5,253 nt of DNA from WLMZ01 sp043747765 (GCA_043747765.1 JAYTOM010000216.1:1-5253), one strand, 5' to 3'; positions 1 through 5,253 are shown, numbered from the stretch's first letter. Numbers and translations are program-made. The notes: generated by a model not told the origin, from the sequence alone.

Positions 1-138
1 CGTGGCCTTTCGCAGGAGCAGGCGATGGGGATGGTCGTTAACGGTTTCATCGAGCCGATCGTCCGCACGCTGCCGATGGAGTACGCCGTCGAGTGGAGCC
101 GCCTGATCGAACTGCAGATGGAAGGCAGCGTGGGGTAG
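1..138 (+). CDS. sufB: SufB, Fe-S cluster assembly scaffold, C-terminal end (5' partial)
   Basis: Open from the first base of the window to TAG at 136-138, giving the last 45 residues. The translation begins RGLSQEQAMGMVVNGFIEPI, continues through a TLPMEYA segment and ends IELQMEGSVG. This matches the usual C-terminus of actinobacterial SufB, in which an RGL(S/T)xxxA helix is followed by a GF(I/V)EPI segment and an LIELQMEG(A/S)VG end. SufB is the cytoplasmic scaffold of the SufBCD complex, on which Fe-S clusters are built. SufD shares the fold, but the LIELQMEG ending favours SufB. No sufD or sufC follows, so if the rest of the suf operon is present it must lie upstream or elsewhere. Only the tail is visible, so active-site residues cannot be checked. 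Confidence 0.9.
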   Translation, partial: RGLSQEQAMGMVVNGFIEPIVRTLPMEYAVEWSRLIELQMEGSVG

Positions 139-166
139 CCCACATCCGGAACTCCAATTTGTGGCT

Positions 167-221
167 ACCGCTCAGCGCAGCGGTCACCGAATGTCATCGA
201 ATCTGTACACATCCGGTGACC
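167..221. repeat. Inverted repeats downstream of sufB, possible weak terminator
   Basis: ACCGCT (167-172) and AGCGGT (179-184) form a 6-bp stem with a 6-base loop. An overlapping pair, GGTCACCG (182-189) and CGGTGACC (214-221), gives an 8-bp stem with a 24-base loop. The two cannot form together. The 9-base word CACATCCGG also occurs at 141-149 and 208-216. No T-run follows either stem. Lying 28 bases after the sufB stop, the first stem could help end the suf transcript, but it is short. Nothing else is recognised between 139 and 280. Confidence 0.3.
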
Positions 222-280
222 ACGGAGACGGATCTGCTCGACCATCGCCGCTGTCATGCTCGTTCGGATAGTTTCTGGCG

Positions 281-340
281 ATGGCGCCTTACGAGCTGAA
301 GAACTTCAAGAAGATCCTGGCCGGAACTGGTTCAGGGTGA
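281..340 (+). other. Short open frame, possible displaced N-terminus of the next gene
   Basis: ATG at 281 opens 19 codons (MAPYELKNFKKILAGTGSG) before TGA at 338-340. Most third positions are G or C at first, as in real genes nearby. Skipping one base at the stop (GGG-T-GAG) would join this frame to the one used by the next ORF, reading GSG then EVIQVGAFAMPPGG, with no stop in between. This may therefore be the true start of the 366-890 gene, separated by a one-base insertion or a sequencing error. No clear ribosome binding site precedes it. Chance is not excluded in so short a frame. Confidence 0.35.
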
Positions 341-365
341 GGTCATCCAAGTTGGCGCATTTGCG

Positions 366-890
366 ATGCCGCCAGGCGGTATGCAGCGTCAGATGATGGG
401 TGGTGCGTTCGGCGTGATCGGCCAGGTCGTCGCCGCCAAGGGGCAGGGGACGACCGTTTCCGGTATCCAGGCGCAGTGTGACGCAGCCATCGCTGTGAGG
501 ATGATGAAGCTCGGCCAACTCGATGCGGAGTTCGGCGCGGCTGGGAACATCACAGCCGACCATCGCGCCGGCCTCGAATCGACGATCTCGGCGACCGAAT
601 CGAACCTTGCATCCCACAAGACGCAGATCGACGCGCTGAAGGCCGCCGGCAAGAACATGGTGGTCGCCGAAGCCGACTTGGCAAAGATGAACACCTATAT
701 CGACGCCTCCCAGGCCGACGTCGCCGGCCGCGTCGACAGCTTGATCGCCCTCACCCCGGCAACTGTCTACGACGCCAATCACAACGTCGTCAACCCGTTC
801 CGCACCTCGGCTTCCAAGGCGGAGATCGCCGACGGACACGCTGCCTGCTGGGGAGCAAGGACAGCAGCGGCGATCATCCGCCTGTATTGA
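366..890 (+). CDS. Helical protein resembling an actinobacterial exported family, N-terminus uncertain
   Basis: 174 codons from ATG 366 to TGA 888-890, with clear G/C preference at third positions over most of the length. Residues 1-28 are Met/Gly-rich and mildly hydrophobic. From about residue 31 the protein is Ala-rich and helical: an AQCDAAIAVRMMKL segment (36-49), then ITADHRAGLESTI (62-74), further helices to about 129, then an ALTPATVYDANHNVV segment (128-142) and a final helix. From memory, this order (CDAAIxxR, TADHRxxL, ALTPA then a helix) recalls a poorly characterised actinobacterial secreted helical family. I know no biochemical role for it. Such proteins normally carry a signal peptide, but none is convincing here. 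In-frame sequence is open back to the TGA at 297-299 without another ATG or GTG, so 366 is only the first available start. The last 14 codons have weaker codon bias than the rest. It may be a frameshifted or chimeric gene. Confidence 0.6.
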   Translation: MPPGGMQRQMMGGAFGVIGQVVAAKGQGTTVSGIQAQCDAAIAVRMMKLGQLDAEFGAAGNITADHRAGLESTISATESNLASHKTQIDALKAAGKNMVVAEADLAKMNTYIDASQADVAGRVDSLIALTPATVYDANHNVVNPFRTSASKAEIADGHAACWGARTAAAIIRLY

Positions 891-915
891 CCGACTCGAC
901 CGAACGGAACGGCCC

Positions 916-943
916 GGTTCGAACCCGGACCGTCCAGGCCTGG
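916..943. repeat. Two adjacent 10-bp perfect palindromes
   Basis: GGTTCGAACC at 916-925 and CCAGGCCTGG at 934-943 are each perfectly self-complementary. They lie between the stop at 890 and the hairpin at 960-995. They could be protein-binding sites or simply part of a folded 3' untranslated region. The first resembles the T-arm of a tRNA, but no matching acceptor stem is present. Confidence 0.35.
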
Positions 944-959
944 CACTCACCTCTATTCA

Positions 960-995
960 CGCCGATGGACCTCCGCCCCGCGGGGTCCATCGGCG
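960..995 (+). terminator. Strong hairpin, probable terminator or leader structure
   Basis: CGCCGATGGACC (960-971) pairs perfectly with GGTCCATCGGCG (984-995), a 12-bp GC-rich stem around a 12-base loop. No T-run follows, which is common for actinobacterial hairpin terminators. It begins 69 bases after the stop of the upstream gene and ends 59 bases before the next start, so it fits a terminator of the 366-890 transcript. It could also act as a 5' leader element of the following gene. Its presence argues against starting the next gene at the upstream TTG (887). Confidence 0.6.
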
Positions 996-1054
996 CATTC
1001 GGCGATGCTGTGAAGACGCCGAGATCCGAGTGGGAATGTCGCAGCGATGGCAGA

Positions 1055-1417
1055 ATGAGTCATATGCCGATGCGACAGGAGTGCAAGAACTTCGAGAGCC
1101 GGACGTACGCCAACGGCGAGACAGTCAGGAAGTGCAATCTCGATCTCGCGCCCGATGCCCCATGGAGATGTCCAGACCACTGCCCCAAGTTCCAGCCGAG
1201 ACTCGCCGATGTCGCCTGGGCCCACGGCTCGCTGATCACGCCGCCGACGCCACCTGACCCGCCGGGTCTCGAAGACGGATCTGCCGCCGCAGTATTGGAC
1301 GAGGCCGAGGACATCATCAACGCCGTCGGGCCGTCAGTCCTCGCCGAGGTGGAGGCCGATCAGCTCGCAGCCCGACGCCCACGCGGACTGAAGCGGCTCT
1401 TCGGCCGCAAACGCTGA
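1055..1417 (+). CDS. Small four-cysteine protein, conserved hypothetical, possible metal binding
   Basis: 120 residues from ATG 1055 to TGA 1415-1417. The N-terminal half carries the recognisable part: an ESRTYANGETVRKC segment (14-27), LDLAPDAPWRCPDHCPKF (29-46) and DVAWAHGSL (52-60). Cysteines at 10, 27, 39 and 43 (spacing 16, 11 and 3) could form one zinc or Fe-S site. The middle is Pro-rich (63-70), followed by an acidic helical stretch (80-102) and a basic end, RRPRGLKRLFGRKR. I recall similar CxxDLAPxAPWRCPxxCP proteins in actinobacteria but know no function. The frame is open upstream to a TTG at 887, but that would include the 960-995 hairpin and unlike sequence. ATG 1064 and ATG 1070 are equally possible starts, since no clear ribosome binding site decides. 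It is separated from sufB by the 366-890 gene, so a link to Fe-S assembly is only a suggestion. Confidence 0.75.
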   Translation: MSHMPMRQECKNFESRTYANGETVRKCNLDLAPDAPWRCPDHCPKFQPRLADVAWAHGSLITPPTPPDPPGLEDGSAAAVLDEAEDIINAVGPSVLAEVEADQLAARRPRGLKRLFGRKR

Positions 1418-1624
1418 CGCCTGCCCCGATCGTTACCCCGAACGACGTCCTTGTTGGGCATCGTGCTGTGGTTGATGTCATGTCGCCAAAGGTGTGGTGC
1501 CGTCCGATTCGGATCTTCGTGACGGGGACGGCGAGCCACGCTGAGCCGTTTTGGATCCTGTTGATCTGCACGGATCGGTTTGGGTGTCCGAGCGATATTT
1601 CGCTGTTCCGCTACTGTGCGGCAA
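1418..1624. promoter_or_regulatory. Intergenic region upstream of the sigma operon, with inverted repeat
   Basis: This 207-base gap should hold the promoter of the three-gene operon. GCCGTCC (1499-1505) pairs with GGACGGC (1526-1532) around a 20-base loop, and flanking GTGG (1494-1497) can pair with CCAC (1536-1539), giving an interrupted stem. Inside it, TCCGATTCGGA (1503-1513) is a smaller palindrome. A 5-bp stem (1430-1434 with 1441-1445) follows the previous stop. I could not find a convincing -35/-10 pair, nor the GGAAC plus CGTC pattern typical of autoregulated ECF promoters. A 55-codon frame (ATG 1480 to TGA 1645-1647) overlaps the sigma start but resembles nothing I know. Confidence 0.35.
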
Positions 1625-2194
1625 ATGATCGACGGGGTACCCGATGATTTCACGGCGATCCTCGCCGCAGCCCAAGCCGGTGACGACCGCGCCATCGCAC
1701 GGCTGTTCACCGGTATCCATCCGCGTCTACGCCGGTTCATGTGGTCGGCGGAACCGCGGTTCGCCGACGATCTCGCCGGCGAGGTGTGGGAGGCTGTGGC
1801 CAGAGGATTGCGTTCGTTCAATGGCGGCGAGTCCGACCTGCGTGCGTGGATTTTCACGATTGCCCGGCGGCGGATCGTCGAGCATCGACGTCGGGCAACG
1901 CGCCGCAAAACCGAACCGGTGGATGATGTGTTCTTCGTGCAGATGGTCAGCAACGAGGAACCTGAACGCGTCGTGGTCGACACGATGGCAGCGACAGACA
2001 TCGTCGAGCTGGTCAAAACGTTGCTGTCGGCGGATCAGGCCGAAGTCGTACTGCTGCGGGTCCTCGGCGATCTCGATGCCGCCCAAGTCGCGGCGATCGT
2101 CGGGCGCAGCGAGAATTGGGTCAGGGTGACACAGCATCGGGCGTTGCGAAAACTGGCCGATCGGGTGACAGCGAAAATGGGTGTAACGCGGTGA
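1625..2194 (+). CDS. ECF-type RNA polymerase sigma factor (sigma-70 family)
   Basis: 189 residues, the usual size for an ECF sigma factor, which contains only regions 2 and 4. Region 2 spans about 22-92. It includes DDLAGEVWEAVARGL (48-62), the core-binding 2.2 helix, and LRAWIFTIARRRIVEHRRR (72-90), the 2.3/2.4 part that melts and reads the -10 element. A polar linker (93-125) follows. Region 4 spans about 128-182, with LSADQAEVVLLRVLGDLDAA leading into a helix-turn-helix (152-176, AAQVAAIVGRSENWVRV) that reads the -35 element. The ATG at 1625 places FTAILAAAQAGDDRAIARLF at the expected distance from the N-terminus. A TTG at 1580 would add 15 unlike residues. There is no strong ribosome binding site. 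Its TGA overlaps the GTG of a membrane protein, as expected for a sigma factor held by a co-transcribed anti-sigma factor. The target promoters are unknown. Confidence 0.93.
   Translation: MIDGVPDDFTAILAAAQAGDDRAIARLFTGIHPRLRRFMWSAEPRFADDLAGEVWEAVARGLRSFNGGESDLRAWIFTIARRRIVEHRRRATRRKTEPVDDVFFVQMVSNEEPERVVVDTMAATDIVELVKTLLSADQAEVVLLRVLGDLDAAQVAAIVGRSENWVRVTQHRALRKLADRVTAKMGVTR
2191..2194 (+). promoter_or_regulatory. GTGA stop/start overlap, likely translational coupling
   Basis: GTG at 2191-2193 starts the membrane protein, and TGA at 2192-2194 ends the sigma factor. No good Shine-Dalgarno sequence precedes the GTG, so terminating ribosomes probably restart here. This would keep sigma and its partner in step, and it decides the start over the upstream open frame beginning at 2116. 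Confidence 0.75.
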
Positions 2195-3249
2195 GCGAGG
2201 AACGCGATCTTGATGATGTGCATCACTACATCGTCCCGGAATCGCAGGTCGACGACCTGCTCGCCGGCCGCGAGGTTGCCGGGGAGGTCAGCGAGGGAGT
2301 CACGAACATCTCCGGATTGTTCGCCGTTCTCCGCCAGCCACCGGATGTCGACGAGCAGATGTCTGCGGCATCCCTGCAGCGTTTGGTGTCGATGGTGGGT
2401 GCACATCCCGATGTCGATGTGAGTCCGAGGAGAGCCGAGATGCAACCGAGAATCCGCAAGACCAAGGTGACGGCGCTCGCCGTCGCACTAACGCTCTGTA
2501 CGGCCGGCGCTGCGGCAGCTGCGACCGGGAACCTGCCAGGTCCGCTCAACTGGGCGAATTCGTCAGGTGCGACGCATGTTGCCGCGAATGCTGCCGACGC
2601 AAAGGCCGATGGTTCGCCAAGTGTCACCGGGCTGGACAACGCCCTCAACAGGATCACCGACGCCAAGACCGTGCCGGCGACGACCAGTCGATCGACGATC
2701 GCATCGACCACCAACCCGGCCACGACCAACCCGGCGACAACCAAGCCGTCGGCGACGACGGACCCGTCGACAAGTACGCTGGAGTTTCCCACCAGGTACC
2801 CTCCGACCACCGCAGACGCATCGGCGACGCAGACTGCGCAGCCCGTTGGTCCTGATGCGACTGGACCGGCCAAGCACGGACTGTGCAACGCTTACCTCGA
2901 CTCGCTCGCCAAAGGTCATCCGAAAAACCCCGACGCGATCGCCTTCCGCAACTTGATCGCTGCGGCAACCGCCGCCGGTCAAACCGTGGAGCAATTCTGC
3001 GCGACGACCTCCCCGCCGACCACGACCCCGCCGTCGACAACCGTGCAGACAACGACCCTGCCGTCAACCACCGAGGTCGCGGCGTCGCCGCCGAGTTCCA
3101 AAGCCAATGGCAACGGCGGCGGTGGTAGCGGTGGCAATGGCAATGGCAACGGTGGTAGCGGCGGCGGGGCGTCGAACGGCGCCCACGACAGCGGCGGTAC
3201 CGCCAGCGCCGCTGGCAGCTCGAACGGTCAAGGCCACGGCAAGCCGTGA
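2191..3249 (+). CDS. Single-pass membrane protein, candidate anti-sigma factor with extracytoplasmic module
   Basis: 352 residues. Residues 1-90 are polar and acidic and should be cytoplasmic. A basic patch (RRAEMQPRIRKTK, 80-92) precedes one hydrophobic segment (93-112, VTALAVALTLCTAGAAAAAT), giving N-inside, C-outside topology. The segment ends in ATGNLPGPLNWA, a wording I recall just after the membrane helix of actinobacterial sigma-linked proteins. Outside lie a Thr/Pro-rich linker (160-225), a compact module from GLCNAYL (230-236) to VEQFC (266-270), a second Thr/Pro-rich linker (271-300) and a Gly/Asn/Ser tail (305-352). C232 and C270 bracket the module and may form a disulfide. The cytoplasmic part has no HxxxCxxC zinc anti-sigma motif and no cysteine, so it is not a classic ZAS protein. 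Position after the sigma gene and topology support an anti-sigma role. Binding is inferred, and the ligand is unknown. Confidence 0.75.
   Translation: MSEERDLDDVHHYIVPESQVDDLLAGREVAGEVSEGVTNISGLFAVLRQPPDVDEQMSAASLQRLVSMVGAHPDVDVSPRRAEMQPRIRKTKVTALAVALTLCTAGAAAAATGNLPGPLNWANSSGATHVAANAADAKADGSPSVTGLDNALNRITDAKTVPATTSRSTIASTTNPATTNPATTKPSATTDPSTSTLEFPTRYPPTTADASATQTAQPVGPDATGPAKHGLCNAYLDSLAKGHPKNPDAIAFRNLIAAATAAGQTVEQFCATTSPPTTTPPSTTVQTTTLPSTTEVAASPPSSKANGNGGGGSGGNGNGNGGSGGGASNGAHDSGGTASAAGSSNGQGHGKP
2710..2739 (+). repeat. 15-bp tandem repeat encoding TNPAT units
   Basis: Two copies (2710-2724 and 2725-2739) encode TNPAT-TNPAT, followed by a decayed third copy beginning TKP. The copies differ only at two third codon positions. 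The repeat lies in the first extracytoplasmic Thr/Pro-rich linker, a likely site of length variation and possibly of O-mannosylation, as seen in other actinobacterial Thr/Pro linkers. Confidence 0.7.
3105..3240 (+). repeat. Low-complexity Gly/Asn/Ser-coding tract
   Basis: This codes for the last part of the membrane protein (residues about 305-350), built from short irregular units such as NGGGGSGG, NGNGNGG and SGGGASNG. At DNA level it is made of repeated GGCGGTGGTAGC and GGCAATGGCAAT words. The encoded tail should be unfolded and flexible and lies outside the membrane. It is prone to slippage and to assembly error. Confidence 0.65.
3246..3249 (+). promoter_or_regulatory. GTGA stop/start overlap, second coupling junction
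   Basis: GTG at 3246-3248 starts the propeller gene, and TGA at 3247-3249 ends the membrane-protein gene. It is identical in form to the 2191-2194 junction. Only a weak AAGG (3230-3233) lies upstream, too far for a good ribosome binding site, so restart after termination is the likely mode. The GTG start is supported because the signal peptide follows directly. Confidence 0.7.
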
Positions 3250-4967
3250 GCCGGGACGCTTCGAACTCCGTGACATACCGGTCGCCACGTCGGCGCTACC
3301 GTGCGCGTGTGATCTCGGCAGTGACAACATGCGTGGCGATGGTGTGCATCGCTTCGGCAGCCGCTGCGTCGACGCCGACGGGCGAGTCGCAAGCGAACCA
3401 GCCACAAGTCGCCGGTCAACCTGCGTCGGGATCGAGCGCTGTGTTCCCGACGAACAAACAGAACGAACCGACGATCGCTCTCAATCCGCTCAATTCGCTC
3501 AATCCGGTCGATTCGAGATTCGTCATTGCCGGATCCAACGATGAGCAGCATCAGCCAGCATGTGGACCAGGGGTTGTGCGTGGCGCAGTTCCGCCATCGG
3601 ACTGCTCGTTTTTTCCCGGTGTCGGAACGTCAGGCGTCTATACATCGTCGGATTCGGGCGTCACCTGGACGAACCGTGGTCTGCTGGACGATCAAGCGTC
3701 GTGGCAGGGCAAAGGAGTGATCTCGGACGGTGATCCGGTGATCTCGTACGGCCCGAAACCTGACGGTCACGGTGTTTTCAGCTACGGCAACGGAGCTCGC
3801 GCCTATTACTCGACGCTTGCCACGATTGCCGGCAAACCAGGGCTCGAGTACGTGGTCGTCGCCACCTCCGACGACAACGGCGTTACCTGGTCCGCACCGA
3901 TTCTGGCGATCACCAAATCAGCGACGGCCGTGTTCAACGACAAGAACTGGTTGAGTGTCGATCGTTCTGCAACCAGCCCATACTTCGGTCGCGTGTACCT
4001 GAGCTGGACGCAGTTCCGCTCGAACACGGCAACCGGTAACGGCAGCGAACCGGTGATGGTCACCGTGTCCGCAGATGGTGGTGCCACATTCAGCGCTCCA
4101 AAGCAATTGTCACCGGCCGGGAACAACGGCACTGGTAACGGACGTCAGGGCTCGTCGAGCAGCGTCGGGCCCGATGGTACGGCGTACGTCGCTTTCGAGC
4201 AGGGCGCAGCCCAAGTCGTCACGGTGTCACACGATGGCGGTTTCAGTTGGTCGAAGGCTGCACCGATCGGCCCGGTCACGGATATCGCCGACCCGATCCC
4301 CGGTGCCAACTTCCGCACCGACAGCTTCCCGACGATCGCCGCTGATCCCCGCCCGGGCAGCACCACCGTCTACGCCTCATGGGCGACGCGCACCACCGGC
4401 GGTGGCAGGATCGTTGTTGCCACCTCCACCGACGGCGCCACTACCTGGTCCACGCCCGCCACCGTCAGTTCGTCGGAGGGATCCGCCTTCTTCCAGGGTC
4501 TCGCTGTTGCTCCCAACGGCCGAGTCGATGTCGCCTACCAGGCACTGCGCGCAATCCACCCGGAGACGTTCGGCACCGGCAACGCTTCGATCGACAGCTA
4601 CGCGGTTTCGAAACCACGCACTGGCGGATGGTCGGTTCCGGTCAAACTCTCAGCGGTGTCGTCTGATCCTGCGGCCAGCGCCCAGAACAACCTGCAGCGC
4701 CAGTTCTGGGGTGATTACAACACGCTCGTCTCCGACAACAGCGGTGCATGGTTCATCTCGACCGACAGCCGTTTCGGCGTAGGATGCCCGGCCGTCGACG
4801 CATACCAGCACTACCTCGTCGACAACCACCTCGTGATCCGAGCCGACGACGAGGTGTTGTACACCGGCAAGAACGCTCCGGATCCTTCGACGAAACCGGC
4901 GCCACCGCTTGTGTGCGCCAAGCAGTTCGCCAACACCGACGTCGTCGTCGCCCGCTTCACTCCATAG
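3246..4967 (+). CDS. Exported Asp-box beta-propeller (sialidase/BNR-like)
   Basis: 573 residues. A signal peptide is clear: a basic start with SPRRRYRAR (13-21), a hydrophobic core (22-38) and an A-x-A cleavage site near residue 41. The basic pattern does not match a full Tat motif, so Sec export is more likely. The mature part opens with NEPTIALNPLN and FVIAGSNDE, typical of the first blade of these propellers. Five Asp-boxes follow: SSDSGVTW (134), SDDNGVTW (208), SADGGATF (275), SHDGGFSW (328) and STDGATTW (394). A FWGDYNTLVSD segment (487-497), known near the end of sialidase-like propellers, comes next. Four mature cysteines (106, 120, 514, 557) could form two disulfides, perhaps closing the ring. 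I see no FRIP motif and cannot place the arginine triad and Tyr/Glu pair of true sialidases, so enzymatic activity is doubtful. No membrane anchor or cell-wall sorting signal is visible at the C-terminus. Coupling to the sigma and membrane-protein genes suggests it works with them at the cell surface. Confidence 0.88.
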   Translation: MSRDASNSVTYRSPRRRYRARVISAVTTCVAMVCIASAAAASTPTGESQANQPQVAGQPASGSSAVFPTNKQNEPTIALNPLNSLNPVDSRFVIAGSNDEQHQPACGPGVVRGAVPPSDCSFFPGVGTSGVYTSSDSGVTWTNRGLLDDQASWQGKGVISDGDPVISYGPKPDGHGVFSYGNGARAYYSTLATIAGKPGLEYVVVATSDDNGVTWSAPILAITKSATAVFNDKNWLSVDRSATSPYFGRVYLSWTQFRSNTATGNGSEPVMVTVSADGGATFSAPKQLSPAGNNGTGNGRQGSSSSVGPDGTAYVAFEQGAAQVVTVSHDGGFSWSKAAPIGPVTDIADPIPGANFRTDSFPTIAADPRPGSTTVYASWATRTTGGGRIVVATSTDGATTWSTPATVSSSEGSAFFQGLAVAPNGRVDVAYQALRAIHPETFGTGNASIDSYAVSKPRTGGWSVPVKLSAVSSDPAASAQNNLQRQFWGDYNTLVSDNSGAWFISTDSRFGVGCPAVDAYQHYLVDNHLVIRADDEVLYTGKNAPDPSTKPAPPLVCAKQFANTDVVVARFTP

Positions 4968-5007
4968 CGAACGCCACGCTGCAAGAAATCCCGCAGCGGC
5001 ACAAGAC

Positions 5008-5037
5008 GGTCGGTCCGAGGGACGGCTCGGACCGACC
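5008..5037 (+). terminator. Hairpin terminator after the operon
   Basis: GGTCGGTCCGAG (5008-5019) pairs perfectly with CTCGGACCGACC (5026-5037), a 12-bp stem with a 6-base loop. It begins 41 bases after the propeller stop. No T-run follows, only a pyrimidine-rich ACTCTCTCC. It would also fold from a transcript of the opposite strand. Confidence 0.8.
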
Positions 5038-5054
5038 ACTCTCTCCGCCGGAAG

Positions 5055-5084
5055 CGCTGTGCCTGCCCTCGATCAGGCACAGCG
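5055..5084 (+). terminator. Second hairpin in tandem, backup terminator
   Basis: CGCTGTGCCTG (5055-5065) pairs perfectly with CAGGCACAGCG (5074-5084), an 11-bp stem with an 8-base loop, 17 bases after the first hairpin. Two strong stems in a row at an operon end suggest an efficient, possibly two-way stop. No T-run follows. Confidence 0.7.
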
Positions 5085-5253
5085 ATCGATGGCGAACTGA
5101 AAGATCCAGGACAACACACAGCGCTACAGCTGGTCGTACGGCACGATGAAGGCAACGTGGAAGCCCTGCGGAAGTCTCCGTACGGGCGCACACTCTGTGC
5201 TCGGACGTCGCACGACCGCGCTACTGACGCCGCCGTCGCCTACGACGCAGCGC
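5085..5253. other. Sequence to window edge, no gene recognised
   Basis: After the hairpins, 169 bases remain. Two + frames stay open to the edge. One, from 5101, has high G/C at third positions and an ATG at 5146 (MKATWKPCGSLRTG). The other has moderate bias. Neither has a ribosome binding site or a recognisable product. The next gene may begin here, but the window ends too early to say. Confidence 0.4.

Noticed and set aside
93..299. 68-codon open frame overlapping the end of sufB
   Set aside because: It starts inside sufB in another frame, has poor codon bias and no recognisable sequence.
911..945. tRNA-like T-arm (CCGGTTCGAAC followed by CCGG)
   Set aside because: The T-stem is incomplete and no 5' acceptor strand complementary to the following bases lies within tRNA distance upstream; D and anticodon arms are also missing.
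306..950. Long minus-strand open frame (214 codons)
   Set aside because: It is the reverse shadow of the 366-890 gene, Arg/Gly/Asp-rich with no recognisable domain, whereas the + frame has better codon bias and family-like segments.
887..1054. Extended N-terminus of the four-cysteine protein from a TTG start
   Set aside because: The stretch holds palindromes and a 12-bp hairpin, has no ribosome binding site, and its translation is unlike the conserved-looking part that begins near 1055.
2226..2888. Minus-strand open frame of 220 codons with Val/Gly repeats
   Set aside because: The repeats are the reverse reading of the Thr/Pro-coding linker of the membrane protein; no domain or ribosome binding site supports it.
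3105..3240. PE_PGRS-type mycobacterial gene suggested by the Gly/Asn-rich tract
   Set aside because: No PE domain is present; the tract is only the tail of a membrane protein with a different architecture.
4075..4782. Plus-strand 235-codon open frame inside the propeller gene
   Set aside because: It is Arg/Pro/Ser-rich out-of-frame reading of the propeller; the Asp-boxes and conserved segments are all in the 3246-4967 frame.
5146..5253. Start of a new gene running off the right edge
   Set aside because: High third-position G/C is suggestive, but there is no ribosome binding site, a second frame is also open, and the fragment is too short to recognise.

Overview
The window looks like chromosomal DNA of a high-GC actinobacterium. 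Third codon positions are strongly G/C-biased, and GTG starts with 4-base stop/start overlaps are used. The left edge carries the tail of an actinobacterial-type SufB. The secreted and membrane proteins carry Thr/Pro-rich linkers of a kind common in Acidimicrobiia (an Ilumatobacter-like lineage is my guess, not shown). All complete genes read on the + strand.

Left part (1-1417): the last 45 codons of sufB (Fe-S cluster assembly scaffold), then about 140 bases with small inverted repeats. Next is a 174-codon ORF (366-890). Its middle and end resemble an actinobacterial exported helical protein, but it has no visible signal peptide, and its real N-terminus may lie upstream behind a frameshift. 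After palindromes and a strong 12-bp hairpin (960-995) comes a 120-residue protein with four conserved-looking cysteines (1055-1417), possibly metal binding.

Central and right part (1625-4967): the main feature is a tight three-gene operon. It encodes an ECF-type sigma factor, a single-pass membrane protein in the position and topology of an anti-sigma factor, and an exported beta-propeller with five Asp-box repeats. Both junctions are the same 4-base overlap, GTGA, in which the GTG start of the next gene contains the first two bases of the previous TGA stop. The membrane protein lacks the usual zinc-binding anti-sigma motif. Outside the membrane it carries a small two-cysteine module between Thr/Pro-rich linkers and ends in a Gly/Asn/Ser-rich tail. 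My reading is that the three products form an envelope signalling unit: an outer propeller or ligand-binding partner, a membrane transducer, and a sigma factor that would be released. This is inferred from gene order and topology only.

The operon is followed by two strong hairpins in tandem (5008-5037 and 5055-5084), which probably end transcription. In the last 169 bases I recognise no gene. I found no tRNA, rRNA, CRISPR array or insertion sequence.
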